Source: Mesotaenium endlicherianum (Eukaryota > Streptophyta > Zygnematophyceae > Zygnematales > Mesotaeniaceae). Taken from it: a stretch of 64,000 nucleotides of DNA. How positions within the stretch are numbered: the stretch's first letter is position 1; the number at the start of each line of letters is the position of its first letter. A model generated the notes under the pieces. It was not told where the DNA came from, ran no database searches, and saw nothing but the letters and a program-made list of their open reading frames with translations. The stretch is taken from NCBI GenBank assembly GCA_009602735.1, contig WELA01006993.1, positions 162,964 through 226,963 on the forward strand, given 5' to 3'. Both the position numbers and the translations under genes were made by a program. Positions 12,301-23,799 of this stretch are shown here, in pieces.

Positions 12301-14025
12301 CAACCCTTCTTTCCTTTTTCTTGTATACATTTTGGCAAGTTAAAAGCCTGGGAAACTGGATCCGCACAAATTTGTGAGGAATTGTCCAACAACAAGGCTT
12401 CAAATATGCCCCGATATTAGCTTGCACTTCTGGATGCTGCGCAGGTGGCTTGAGGTAGCGTGGGCAGTCACCGTCTCTAGCTTCTTCAAGCTCATCATAT
12501 TTGCTATGGCGGTAAGGAGTGCTTATTAGTGGTTTTGGCTATTGTGTTCAGTAGGGCGTTGGTTATATCGCGTGTTTGAGCAACTTGATTTCCCAAGGGC
12601 AGGTGCAGGGTATATACATCTCTGTTCCAGCAATAGCCAACATGTTTCTTGTGTGTTGAAAGCTTGTCCATCGGCCAACAATATTTTCGTAGGTAAGTTT
12701 CTCTGTCGTGTATTTCTTTTGGAAGACCATCAAGAAACATTTAGGGGCCGTGCTTTTTGGTAGGCAAGTTCTTCTTCTGAGAAAGGGATGGAAGACTAAG
12801 TGTCCAAGGATCTGATTGATACCACGAGGGGGAAAGCACGTTCAGGCACATACTGATGAGAATGAACATGATGTCTGCTTACAGGTGTGGGACTTCTCCT
12901 CTTCTATGAAGATGCTGGTGAATCTTGCGGTGTACTCCTCCCATGCTGTCGCCGTACAAGGTTCTTTCTCCCATATTATCACGATATCATAAGTTAGTCA
13001 TGTTGTTGATCGTACACGGAGGCCTCGCAAGAGGTTCTGTGTTGCAGAAGTGAGAAAGCCATGAACTTGTCATGATGCATAAGTGAATGTTGTTGATCAA
13101 GTGTTTTTGTTCAGAAGGCCAAGGTCATGATATTGCAGCAGCCTGGTATATTGCGGACATTACTTATACATTTTCTGCAATTTTATTTTTGGCTTTCGTA
13201 TCTTGACAGTTCTTGCAGGCACAAGCCTGAGAACGGCAGGTCTTACAGTGGCTGTGGCAGCCCTGGCGCAAGCTTCGGTAGAATCTGCTTTGCAAACTTA
13301 TTTCTCGTGGTGAAAGGTATGCTCAAGGAATGCGGACTTCGTTTAGTGATAACCTGCGAGCACACGAGACCGACCATGTAGCTCCCCTTCTATTCACGGG
13401 GAAAGGTTTTATAGCTTCTTGTACTTCATTGTCAGTGAAGTGAGGCACGAAGGATATGGGCCATGGCTTCAAAGTCTTAGAGGAGGAGCTGGCACTGAAG
13501 TCTTCTAGAAGAGTTACTATACGCATGCAAATGAGACCCCATCAGTAATTCCATGAGATGGCAAAGTGCAAAGAAGTTCCTTTAGGACATGTCGAAAACT
13601 TAGGAGGAAGCCCTAGGGCAAATAGAGGAGTGAAGCCAGTTGCCATCATCATTGAAATGCGTGCATAAAGAGGCAAGGAAAAAAACATTGTTCCCTTCTA
13701 AAAGGAGACTACAGTGGACTTCGCAGTTCTATTTGTAAGATGTGTTTCCTACCGAAGTTGAAGGAGTAATACACCTGAAGGAGCCTGAAGCAGTGAGATG
13801 CCACCTTACTGTAAGCCGAACTTACATGAAGAGAGCTCAATGTGCACAAGTGGTCCTCTGGAGACTAAGGTGAGAGAAATTGAGAACCCAATTGACTGAG
13901 TAACTCTAAATTCCTTATCGAGTAATGATATTCTGGTCTGCTTAGCTGAAAGAGGTCCCTGTAAACCCAAAACGTGCACTACACTGGTGCTGAGATTGAT
14001 TGCTTCATGGTGCCGATAGGTACTC
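9382..14025. other. Long intergenic stretch without recognisable gene
   Basis: The first few hundred bases should hold the CHMP7-like promoter. The remaining roughly 4 kb has only short open frames on both strands, none with a domain I can defend. A minus-strand piece at 13323-13526 faintly resembles the FT..EV.EA..PFP block at the start of LINE reverse transcriptases, and the tract may be an old, eroded transposon. Supporting blocks (catalytic YxDD, endonuclease) were looked for and not found. Confidence 0.5.
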
Positions 14026-14646
14026 TCATACTTTCCTTACTCGAAATATACCTATGTCATCGCTCTGCCAGTCTGGATGCAACTCCTCTTCTGGCACCTT
14101 TGACCACTGTAATCCATGTTCAGTGAGAAGTTTAAAGGCATCTGTAGTGCCTGCCCTCAGCTCATAGGCAAGCAGGATGAGAGTTTCTGGCCCGCTCAGT
14201 TCAGACAAAGTTTTGCAGAGGTCAGGCATTGCTGCCATATCATACATGATATCACTACCCAAAACAATGTCCACGGGAAGCTTTAGGTAGCTGCAATCCC
14301 CTCCCCACTCCAAAGTCCGTGCCTGCACTTGGCTGCCTAATTCATTGACTTCTATATTCCTTTCCAAGCCTGCCAAAAGGGCGTCCTTGTCTGTTAGTGT
14401 AACCTCAGCACCTAAAGCAGCTGCAGCCAGGCCAGGAAGGCCCGTGCCGGCTCCCAGCTCTACCACTAATTTACCATCAAGAGGAGGGAAGGATTTCATT
14501 GCGAGATACTGCGTTAATACCAATGAACAGTCCCATAACCAAGCTCCACTGAGGGCCTTTCCTGTAGATGAATCTGCAACAGCCTCATGCTCGTAGATCT
14601 TCAACGTTTTATTACCAATACTTACCTCCCGGAGATTCACCATCAA
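14026..14646 (-). CDS. METTL21-type SAM-dependent protein lysine methyltransferase
   Basis: Class I methyltransferase of the 'methyltransferase 16' (METTL21/EEF1AKMT) family, which methylates lysines of chaperones, elongation factors and similar proteins in the cytosol or nucleus. One intronless frame of 206 residues, about the normal family length. The glycine-rich SAM-binding loop is VELGAGTGLPG (residues 62-72), the acidic residue after strand beta-2 is in LTDKD (84-88), TLEW (111-114) matches the family's post-motif, and DIVLGSDIMYD (126-136) contains the DxxY signature of this clade. YELR at 161-164 sits where the family has its (E/N)xR-like strand. Two Met codons open the frame, and the first is used here. 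The substrate cannot be told from sequence. It is divergent from the zinc-finger gene at 15007. Confidence 0.88.
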   Translation of the reverse strand: MMVNLREVSIGNKTLKIYEHEAVADSSTGKALSGAWLWDCSLVLTQYLAMKSFPPLDGKLVVELGAGTGLPGLAAAALGAEVTLTDKDALLAGLERNIEVNELGSQVQARTLEWGGDCSYLKLPVDIVLGSDIMYDMAAMPDLCKTLSELSGPETLILLAYELRAGTTDAFKLLTEHGLQWSKVPEEELHPDWQSDDIGIFRVRKV

Positions 14647-15006
14647 TCACAAACCAGATCCCAGTGTCACAAAATTCCAACCTTCATCTGTGCCCAAACA
14701 CACACCACTTTTTCTCTCGGATAGATATGGTCGTGTAGTACGACGCGGTTCTAATGCTATTGTGCTTGAAAACTCTGTCATATGCCACAAGCACTTGGGT
14801 AAAATAGTTGCTATTATAACATGCACGTGATGACATTACGTTAACGACGACGTTTGAAACTTTTTATTATCCATACGACTGAAGCGGACGTTCATCTGCT
14901 AGGATGTAAGCCACAGCTGATGACCAACAGAGTGAGGGAAAAAGCCCACTGGAGAGCACCGGTGTCGCCAAGCACATTTGTTACAGAAATCTCGTGCTGT
15001 TCTTAT
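14647..15006. promoter_or_regulatory. Putative bidirectional promoter
   Basis: Only about 360 bp separate the start codons of the divergent METTL21-type and zinc-finger genes, so both 5' untranslated regions and core promoters must lie here. No TATA box or other element is claimed. Confidence 0.5.
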
Positions 15007-16602
15007 ATGATGGCTTTCTCCGTGCACCTCAATGCGTCCCCAGTTATTTTAAGAGCTTTAGGTACCTTGTCAGGCGGTGATTCACAATTATGCAGTCTCA
15101 ACTCCAGCAGTCGTATTGAGAAAGTAGCATTTGCGAGACCCAGCAGAAATGCGAGGACCGAAGCTGAAAAGCGGGGCAGCTTGATGGTAAGAGGCTTCTT
15201 CGGTATAGGCGGTAAAGGGAAAACGGTAAGCACTTCATACGGGCTGCCAAGAAGCATCTGCCAAGCGAACTGTGCATCAAAATTCTTGTACTGTAGTTCT
15301 GGTAGTTCTTCATTCCATTGATGTCTAGCTCACTAAGCACAATCTTCCAAGCTGATGATCCATAGCTCAAGTTCTCATCTATTTTGTTTCCCACATAAGC
15401 TGCTACTGGCAAGTGCTGACAACCCATTCCTGATTCACAATTTGCTTGTCCTATTGATTTTTCACTCAAGCGTGCTTCTGGCAAGTGCTCAGAACCTATT
15501 CCTGGTTTACAATTGCGACCCTGTTGTCTTCATGAACTTGCAGGCCATAAAAAACTGTGGTAAATGTAAAGGAAAAGGTTCCATCGAATGTCCAGGTTGT
15601 AAGGTACACCCACAAGATAAGAAGCTTTGAAGCTAAATTCACTTCCTGAGTATGATGTAAATGCTTTTGGATGCCATTTTCGACATTGTCACGTATTAAT
15701 GCTGCCCTCACACATTTGCAGAATTTATTTTTTTTGTATAAAGAAGCAATTGCTGTGGAGACTGTACTACGTATAAAATTCAAGTAAGGTTCATGCTATG
15801 CAGCATGTGCTTTAATATGCATCCTCTATGTTGCAGTTCACTATCATATGGAAGGCACAAATGCGATACCTCTTGCTTTTTCTTCTCTTAATTCACGAGA
15901 TAAACTTTGACAGGGATCTGGGAAAAACAAGAAAAACGGCAACGTGTTCGAGCGTTGGAAGTGAGATATTCTGCCCCTGAGACTTATCTGCATGCAATGT
16001 GAAGGATTGCCTGCTGAAAGCCTCTTTAAGAATGTGAGAACAGCTTCAGCTTTGGCTGCAATTGGCCATGAAAGTTTCATGCTTGGAGAGCATGTTCGTT
16101 GGCTACCCGTACCCACTCTTGTATAAGTGGACGCAGAATTTGTTTGAGTCTAGAGCGATATTGCGTTTTTGAGCAATGATTGGCAGACTACTTTTGCTAT
16201 AGCTTATAAGTTGGGTAAATTTGCCGTAGTTTTTAGGGCAACGTTAATTTGCCCCAATAATCATGAGAAAGGAGAGCTGCTAATCTGAAATCCCCCACAT
16301 TGTCAAGTACTAAGGTCCCGTTACTGTCCTGCACAGGTGAAGCTAAGGCGTGCACAAAGCCAGATTGCCAACCCTCAGTGCCTCTTGAGTTGCTTTTCTT
16401 ATAACAAGGGTTTGGCCATAACGGGAAAAGTTGGGCAGCATCCTTTCTGCAAGGAAACACTATGTCATACTTGCCTTCTGACCAAAAACTATTTCACCTT
16501 GCTTCTCCATACAGGTGCTATGACTGCCAAGGGTTTGGGCTTGTGCAATGTCCTTCTTGTGGCAAAGGTGGGTTGACACCTGAGCAAAGAGGTGAGCGCT
16601 GA
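15007..16602 (+). CDS. Small plastid-type DnaJ-like zinc-finger protein (BSD2-like)
   Basis: Four exons join in frame: 15007-15225, 15544-15603, 15914-15960 and 16515-16602, all GT-AG, giving 137 residues. The N-terminal 73 residues are Ser/Arg/Ala-rich, poor in acids and start MMAFS, consistent with a chloroplast transit peptide. The mature part carries four CxxC pairs (Cys 78/81, 89/92, 110/113, 121/124) in two CX2CX7CX2C half-sites, the zinc-binding layout of the DnaJ cysteine-rich domain without a J domain. The C-terminal GGLTPEQRGER ending and KKNGNVFERWK between the half-sites match an uncharacterised plant protein group I remember, distinct from BSD2 itself. Members of this superfamily assist folding or assembly in plastids. 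The exact role is unknown. The start could also be the second Met. Confidence 0.82.
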
Positions 16603-18840
16603 CGTACGATACTAGTAACTGGCATTCATGAGCCATCTATTCTTTTCGATTACATGTATTCTAAGCTGCTGATAAGGTCATTACTAAATGTTTCTGCGAG
16701 CCCCGACTTTGCTACTGTATCATGTGATCAATACATTGATATTAAAAGTTGTACTCCACCCTTGCAAGTAACTCGGAAAAGCACTCCTTTGTTTGAAAGA
16801 AAGAATTAATGCTGGGAAGGCCAAGTTGACATAAACGATGTGAAATAGAATAAATTATAGTATTCTATGAGAAATAGGAAGTTTTGCTTATGTCTCTTTT
16901 GTGATCATTAATATCGATAAGTTTCCTGGTCCGGTCAAGGAGGCATTTTGTACAGCTATATATGTATTTAAACCCCCTAATAAGGGCCTGAGGTGAATAC
17001 CTATGTCATTCCACAGTCTATTTGAATGAGAGGGTCAATGAGTCCCATACACTTACTTGTGCTACATTCTCATATTGTACTCAGTTTTCAAAACACCCCA
17101 CCTCCAGCTAATTTACAGAGTTGGACTAAATATCAATGCTTGCGCATCTAAAGGTTATTCTCCCGAGTAAGACATCAGGAACAGGTTCTTTATAAAGAGT
17201 GTATGAGCTTGGTAGACATGCACGCTATTTGCACCTAGCGCAGAGGCCAAGATGAAGAGCTTTAGCATTGCAAGTTCACTTGCGAATAGGTCTACAAGGT
17301 CGTGAACTAGCACGTCATGATGTCCAGTTAAGCATGAGACTTACAAGTGAACTGTGGGATTTGACCTCCAAAGAGTGGATGAAAGTTGACCTTCTCTTCG
17401 AAGCACAGGAATGCAAGTCTCAAAAGCTTCAGCATTGCATTGGTGGTGGTGAAGTGAAGGTGGATGATGATTGGAGCAATTGCATGATAGCAGCATTGTC
17501 AAGAGCTGGAGGTGGATAAAGGCCAAGTAAAACGTGCACATAAGTTGCAAGTGACGTGGACACTACTATCACTCATGTCTTGACAACATGTCTTCAGCAG
17601 ACAAAAGCACTACCCATTTAATGACACAATGCAAGCAAGCATGTTGATGAGGTGGTAAAAATAATGGCTTTCAATTAGCGCACTTTCATAGGTGAGCAGC
17701 AAGGGGGGGCATGGCAAGAGTTGACGAGAATGAAAATTTTGTATAGTAACTTCAGTAATTGGGGCATGCAAATTTTCTTCTTGATTGCTTGCAGATCAAC
17801 TCAAAGAAGACGCATCGAAGCGCAAAGACTGTTAAATGGATCAAATTCAAGATTTGCAAACCAAAGTTTGACGTCATGTGAAAATTGCTGCTTTATACAT
17901 GTTGCCGCTATTGCTCGACACACCTAAACCCCTCTAAAGTGCTTTCTCCTGCAATACGGCATTTCATTGCAGCAGGAAGTAATCTCCTACACTTACCCAC
18001 CCATCCACCCCTATAACCCCCAAACTTGGAGTTGCAAGGGGTCGGGCACAAACCTCAATTTTGTACCAGCCACCAGTAACAGCCATGCACAATAGTGTTG
18101 TTTTCTCTTGTTTGGTTCCTCAATGTCAAGAGACAGTAACCTGCAGAGACTCTTCGGCAAACAACCCCAAAACAACAATAGATTATAGAATCGTATTGGC
18201 TTTAGCAAGAAGTCTTATCTCTGTACAATTGCACAACGAGTGGCGCATTTGTAAATTAATCTTTTTAGAGAAGATTGAATAAAGTTGTCTTAACATAGTC
18301 GGGTAGATATAAACGTTAACAAGTAATAGCTAGACTTTGAGAGGATTAGACAAGAACAAAGCATGCCCATGGAAACATATTACTACTCCTACTATTCTTT
18401 CAATTATCACCTTTTCTTTCATTCATAGAATTTGAAATCAGGCAAAAAATTGACGAACAAGGGAGGTCTCCATGGTGCTACTTGCTGCTGGGTTGGAATC
18501 TGCAAGTGATTGAGAGATGGAGTACTTGGAGAACACACGAGACTTTCAAAGACGTCCAAAGTAGAAAGAACATAAAATTATTGTCTTGCACAATGCAAGT
18601 AAAGTAGAAATCTGCCTGCAGTAACAAGTACATATGAAACACTTAATGAGCTTTGAGATGGTAAGGAACTACTGAACTGGTGAGACGTAGTGGAATATGC
18701 CACTTCTTAAATCTTCGACTCGACATATTACGCGTACATAAACGAAATATAATTTTAATGTCACTGTGACGGATTATGCACATTTGTGACTTAATTTTTA
18801 AGCCTTAAGAAGAAGAAATTGTCAATGGTAAAAATTCAAA
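16603..18840. other. Intergenic, AT-rich, no gene seen
   Basis: Holds the 3' flank of the zinc-finger gene and then mostly AT-rich DNA. Open frames at 17268-17519 and 18061-18282 have no recognisable content and no supporting splice structure. Confidence 0.55.
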
Positions 18841-18849
18841 AAAACTATT

Positions 18850-20050
18850 TTAAATATCAATCGGGCCCAACGGCCCTCGTTGTTGACCTCGTCCGTTCGG
18901 TATCAACAAGATTTGAACATTGTAAGATCTTGCAAAAATCACCGACTCATGACTATTTTTGTCATGATGTATAGGCTCGGGGTTGATGCACCTATGCCAA
19001 GCTACAAGTGCGTGAAGGTCCACCTAGAACCACCATATTGTGCTTGCCCTTTCATACCAATTAATTAATATTATCTCAATTTTAAGTCATAATAATGTAG
19101 AGTATTGAGCCACCTTCCAAACGCAACCAACCAAGCGTCATTTGGACAGATATTGAAGGAAATATTCGCATTTTAGTGAAAGCCACCCATCAAACCTTAG
19201 TGGCGACCAAGTATGGTCACTCCGAATCCCATGCTGCGACATATTAATCCCAAAGGACACACATTCGGACTCTTTGCAACTCCAATGGAGCATTAGCATT
19301 CTCACGCAAATCCGCAAGCCCTTTCTAGCATTTATACTTCGCATTTTCATAATGATAGTGCACCAAATTGGTTGTAAATTAATGACTGCATCACATACAA
19401 TTACCACAAAGATCTTGAAACGGGCAGAGTGTTCCCAGTGGAAGCGTAGTGACTCAAGAGGCACCACACTAGTTGCAATGGAACTCATGAGTACAGTGGC
19501 ATATCAGTAAGAAAGCTTTGAAAACATACTGAATATTATATGTAGCAAGAAAATGCTTACAAATAATATAAAATAAAGAGTTTTGTTGTTACTTACTCTT
19601 AGACATTCACAGAAGTGAAAATTGATCACTAACGAAGGAGTTTTGCCTATTTGTAATTTTCTATGACAATCTTTTGGCTCAAGGAGGGAGGACGGCTTAG
19701 CAACAAAAATTCTAAGTGTTTGCCAAATTGCCCCTTTCCAAATACGTCAGAATCTGCCAGATCAGTCTAATCTGACGTGTAGGTTGATTTGACGTTCACA
19801 TCCATTGAACCATATTTTCTATACAATTCTAACTTAGGCGCGTTATGCTTGACCAAAATTTCTAGGTAATTCAACCTCGTCCGCACTCCGTGTCAACCAC
19901 AATTGCGTGAAGATTTGAATTTAAGCTAGCAACCCAGATTGTGTGACGGTCTCAACCCAACGGTTGCGTTCATTGCAAATTAAGAACAGTCGTTAGATGA
20001 CCCAAAACTATTTAAAATCTCAAACATTCTTACCTTTCTCAACTACGGCT
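18850..20050 (-). repeat. LTR-like terminal sequence of the element A/D family (fossil)
   Basis: Read on the minus strand, about 19.1-20.05 kb matches the plus strand at about 40.8-41.5 kb at many separate blocks, for example the run ending GGACGAGGTTGA and the block around ATATGCC.CTG.ACTC near 19.50 / 41.30 kb. Both copies sit at the outer side of an A-family coding region, so this is best read as the family's terminal repeat. A further partial copy of the same motif seems to lie at about 18.85-18.96 kb. Exact ends were not resolved. By eye the two copies differ at roughly a quarter of positions, so the family is old. Confidence 0.55.
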
Positions 20051-20063
20051 ACCTCCGAAGGAG

Positions 20064-20280
20064 GTGTTCCCACAGCGATCTAGGGAGTTTTGCTCCCCAT
20101 TCCTTTTTCCACGCTCTCAGTCGCCGACAGGTGGTGCAGGGCAGCTGGCAGCAGCTGCCAAGGAGGAGATACCCAAGGCAGGCCGATCGCAACCAGCTGC
20201 AGGGCAGGTGACGCCTGCAGCTCCACAGATTACGCCAGCAGCAGGGCAAGAGGCGCCAACTGCAGCACAATCGCCCACAC
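20064..20280 (+). repeat. Inverted fragment of element A linker region
   Basis: The plus strand here matches the minus strand at about 30.43-30.61 kb (a Pro/Ala/Gln-rich linker containing GGAGQLAAA and TPAAPQ.TPAAGQ). It lies between the RNase H region and the terminal repeat in the opposite orientation to the rest of element A, so a rearrangement has occurred at this end. Confidence 0.7.
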
Positions 20281-20820
20281 AGCTGCCAGGCACTCCCCCT
20301 CATAAGAGCCGTAATTGCCCTCGGCACGGTTGTTGTTGCGGCTGGCGCACGCCACCACATGCTTGAAGTCGTCATGCTCCTGCACCAGCACCGCTCCAAG
20401 CCCTGTCTGCGACCCGTCGGTATGGAGGATGAAGGGCTTCTGGTAGTCAGGCCGCCGTAGTACTGGGGCGCTCACCAACAGCTCCTTGAGCTTGTCGAAC
20501 GCCGCCTGCTGCTCCGGTCCCCATACGTAGGCAACGCCCTTGCGTAGCAAGTCGTTGAGCGGCTTGGCCAGCTCGCTGAACCCAGGCACAAAGCGGCGAT
20601 AGTAGTTGGCGATGCCAAGGAAGGCCCTCAACTGCGAGAGGTCGGTCGGCGGCGGGATGTCAGTGATGGCCAAGATCTTGGCCAGCTGAGGGGCCAAGCC
20701 ACTGGAAGACAGAAGATGCCCGAGGTACTCCACCTCTCGGGCCCCAAAGGTGCACTTGCCTAGATGACACTTGAGCCCAACGGCCTCCAAGCGGTCCAAG
20801 GCTGCAGTGATGTGCGCCAC
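20280..20820 (-). pseudogene. Element A reverse transcriptase (end) and RNase H (start), fossil
   Basis: Translates on the minus strand to the Gypsy RT thumb (LGHLLSSSGL, then LRAFLGIANYYRRF) and the start of RNase H (ILHTDGSQTGLGAVL). It is the downstream part of the same RT region seen at 29.76-30.36 kb. The two are separated by insertion of element B. Confidence 0.85.
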
Positions 20821-21538
20821 TGAAATGAATCGTCTTACCAAATAGGCAATTAACAATTAATGAAGATCTTTATATGAGCAAGTAATCTTTATGGTATGTT
20901 CTGTTAATTGATTAAATAGCAAAAGAAAACATACTAGCAGTGGACAATACTCGCAAGTCAAATGCAAGTAAACTAGCATCAATAATGCAATCAGTAAACT
21001 CATACATAAGCAAGGCTAGAAGATAGTGCGTATCAATAGCTTCTCGCCTTGGATTCAGATGTCTCTCAGTACGATGTACAAGAGAGTTGGCCTCGTTTCC
21101 AAATGCGGAACTTGAGAGCAATACCTAGCATATATACATGGAATGAGTTTACTGTTCAACGGCAAGTGCGATGGCACCCCCTACCCGGGAGTTAACCACG
21201 TTGGTAGGACCTCGGTTAACCAAATCCACCGCCATCTCCCATCATCCGAAATCGCCATCCATCCTAAGGATGTCATCTGGCCATTCATCTAGCATACCAC
21301 ACCTAGATGCATATCTAGGCAATTCGCTGCTACCGAGTACGGAAGTCAGCTGGCTGTCAAAGAATGTGTCAGCAAGCTGACCTAAGTTGACTTCAGCCTG
21401 CTGCTCTCGGCTGAGTCATTAAACTGATAATTTTATGAAGTCCAGCAGGTTGATTGTTAACTAAAGGTAAGCAGGTTGAACTTATTTCACTATCATATTT
21501 AATGAATATTATTTCCACCAATATACTGATTCATTACA
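20821..21538 (-). repeat. 3' LTR of element B
   Basis: On the minus strand the repeat runs TGTAATGAATC ... GATTCATTTCA, bordered by a polypurine tract (complement of 21539-21550). It pairs with the 5' LTR at 29033-29751 and with the LTRs of element C and the solo LTR at 35659. Confidence 0.92.
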
Positions 21539-21709
21539 ATCCCTCCAACTTAACATGTTGTCGCCTCGACAACACTAACACCGAGTATATGGTTCCCCTA
21601 GCTGAAAGTACTAATCTCCCGCCCACCGTCTCTTGCTTTACTACTCATACCTAACTGTGGGGATCACTAGTAACAGCGTGCTGTCGCCACCGCCCTCAGC
21701 CCACTGCCA

Positions 21710-23408
21710 TTATGAGGGAGATGTTCCTGGGGCTCTACGGTCAGGGGAGCAAGACTGGGAGCCAGACCTCCTCCTTCTGTCTTGAGGTCTTCTGAAGCCT
21801 GGGGGCTCCGAGTAGGGGGAACCAAGGGGAGAACGCAGTAACTGGGTTGTTTTCTCTTGCACAATCTGAAAATGAATGGAGGCAGTCTTCTCCTGGGCAT
21901 CCCTCAAATTGACAGGTACATATACCGGCATCCCAGAAGGATGTTGCATGACATGAGCCAAGGGCACATGCCCTCTCTGCGAGGGAGATGCTGGCAGGCC
22001 TCTGGCTATTTCTCTAGCAGCCTCCCTGTCTGCCCTGCCTGTGTGGGTCTCCGCGCCTGCAGATGTGCTCTGTCCTATGGCAGTTTCCAGCCAAGTGATA
22101 TTTTCCTCTTCAGCGAGCTGGTGCAAGGCTATGTCTGCCCTGGCCAACCCAGTCTTCTCCATTACAGAGGATGTGGCAGGTGTCTGGGTCACAGCGGGGC
22201 TAGTGTACTCTTCCTCGCCTTCCTCTTCTTCTTCCTCTGACCTCTCCTCCTCTCCTTCCCCTGGCTCCTCTGAGACTGCTGGGGTCTCCTCTGTTAGCTG
22301 CTCCAGCTCTTCCCGAGAAAATGAATACCCCACTGACCTTCTCCTTTTGGGTGCTGGTGGGTGCTGTTGAGTCCTGACCGCATACAGGTCTTTCTCTCCC
22401 TGCTTGCTTGCCCATTTGGCATAAACGTGCTTCCCTTTAGAGAATGACTCTCGGGCCCTGCTCCTGTCCTCCTGCATTTCTTGGCTCATGCAGCCTCTTA
22501 CTCCATCCAATCTTGGGTCCCAAGCTGCAATGTGAGGAGGCAACACTATGTTCCCCTGTAGGTCTGTTAGGAAATCTTCCTCCCCTGCCTTGTCATTTTG
22601 CTGGTCCCTCATGTTGATGGTCATCCACTGCCAATCGGTGGGCTTCTGGAAGAAGGCAAGGTCTGTCCTTTTCAGAGTACAAGGGTACCAATGCCCTGAG
22701 AAGTCCAGCTGACTAGTCTCCCTCGCCAAGAATTCCCAGCTTCTTCTCTCCACCTCATTATACATGACCTTGAACCTGTTATGGGATGTAAAGTCCTTAA
22801 AGCTGTTCGTGTCCATGGGGATCATCCTGATGACCCTTATCTTTCCCCCAGATACTCGGAATCAATACAATTCCTTCCTCATTCACTTGGACCATTGCCT
22901 TGGCCTATCTGACCGTATATCCTACCGTCCTGGCATAATCGTGGTAGAGGAGGAGTTATGTGCTGACCTCTATATACTTGTCAAAGTTTTTGGATATCTC
23001 CCCTTCCCTCTGCAGGATGTCTTTCTGCGACTCACTGCGACTTCTCTGGGCATACTTGGAGGCCTCCCCTAGTAGATCAAAACCCTTGCCCAGCACTGTG
23101 TAGCGGTAGCTGCTGATTCTCCTGTGTTCTTCTTCAGCCTGCTGCTTCCGCGTCTCCTCAGCCTTTCTCTCCTCCTCTGCCTTCTTGGCCTCCTCTGCAG
23201 CTTTTCTGTCCAGTTCTTCTTGCCTCAACCTGGCCTGTTCCTTCTCCTCCTTCCTCTTCTGTGCCTCCCGCTGTTGTTGGAGTCGTTGTGATTCTCGAGC
23301 GGAGATGGATGATGATTTGATGTCGCCACGGAATTGCAAGTATTTTGCATGTGCCTCTTTTGCTCTTCTCTTCCTCTTGAGTTCCGACTTCTGAGTCATC
23401 CTGCTCAA
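21710..23408 (-). pseudogene. Element B accessory reading frame (unknown protein, fossil)
   Basis: Counterpart of the accessory frame at 49489-51150 in element C, at the same place between integrase and 3' LTR. It shares a charged coiled-coil N-terminus, a middle part around SYRYTVLGKGFDLL and a Glu-rich C-terminal third. No known domain was recognised. It is broken. Confidence 0.7.
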
Positions 23409-23799
23409 TCATAAACACAATGCAGTCAGTGAAGTCATGATACTTTGCCGCTACTGAGTACCCTTGGTGGAGAAGAACGTGGTAAGGAGAGTTCCAAGTG
23501 TGTAATACCTTGTGTGAGTGAGTATAAGAGGGGACTTGAGTCAGAGAGAAAAAGTAAGTGTGAGCGCAGGTTGAGTGTGTAAAGTGGTTATATAAAAAGG
23601 TGCCTGGTTGATCCCGAGACGAAACACACTCCCTCCAACCTAATTTTAAGATGGGCTGCCTGTCACCACTGTCACAAACTATCACTAACTGTCACGTTCC
23701 CCTCCAACTTACATGGAGACAGGACCTCCTGTCACCTTCCCATGTCTACTGAAAAGAACGTAGGGAGGTTTGCCAGCTTCACAAAGGTGGAACCGCTTC

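Noticed and set aside
13323-13526. Fragment resembling the start of a LINE reverse transcriptase (FTDNEVQEAIKPFP)
   Set aside because: One weak block only. The RT catalytic box, endonuclease and 3' tail were not found on that strand, so a LINE is not claimed.
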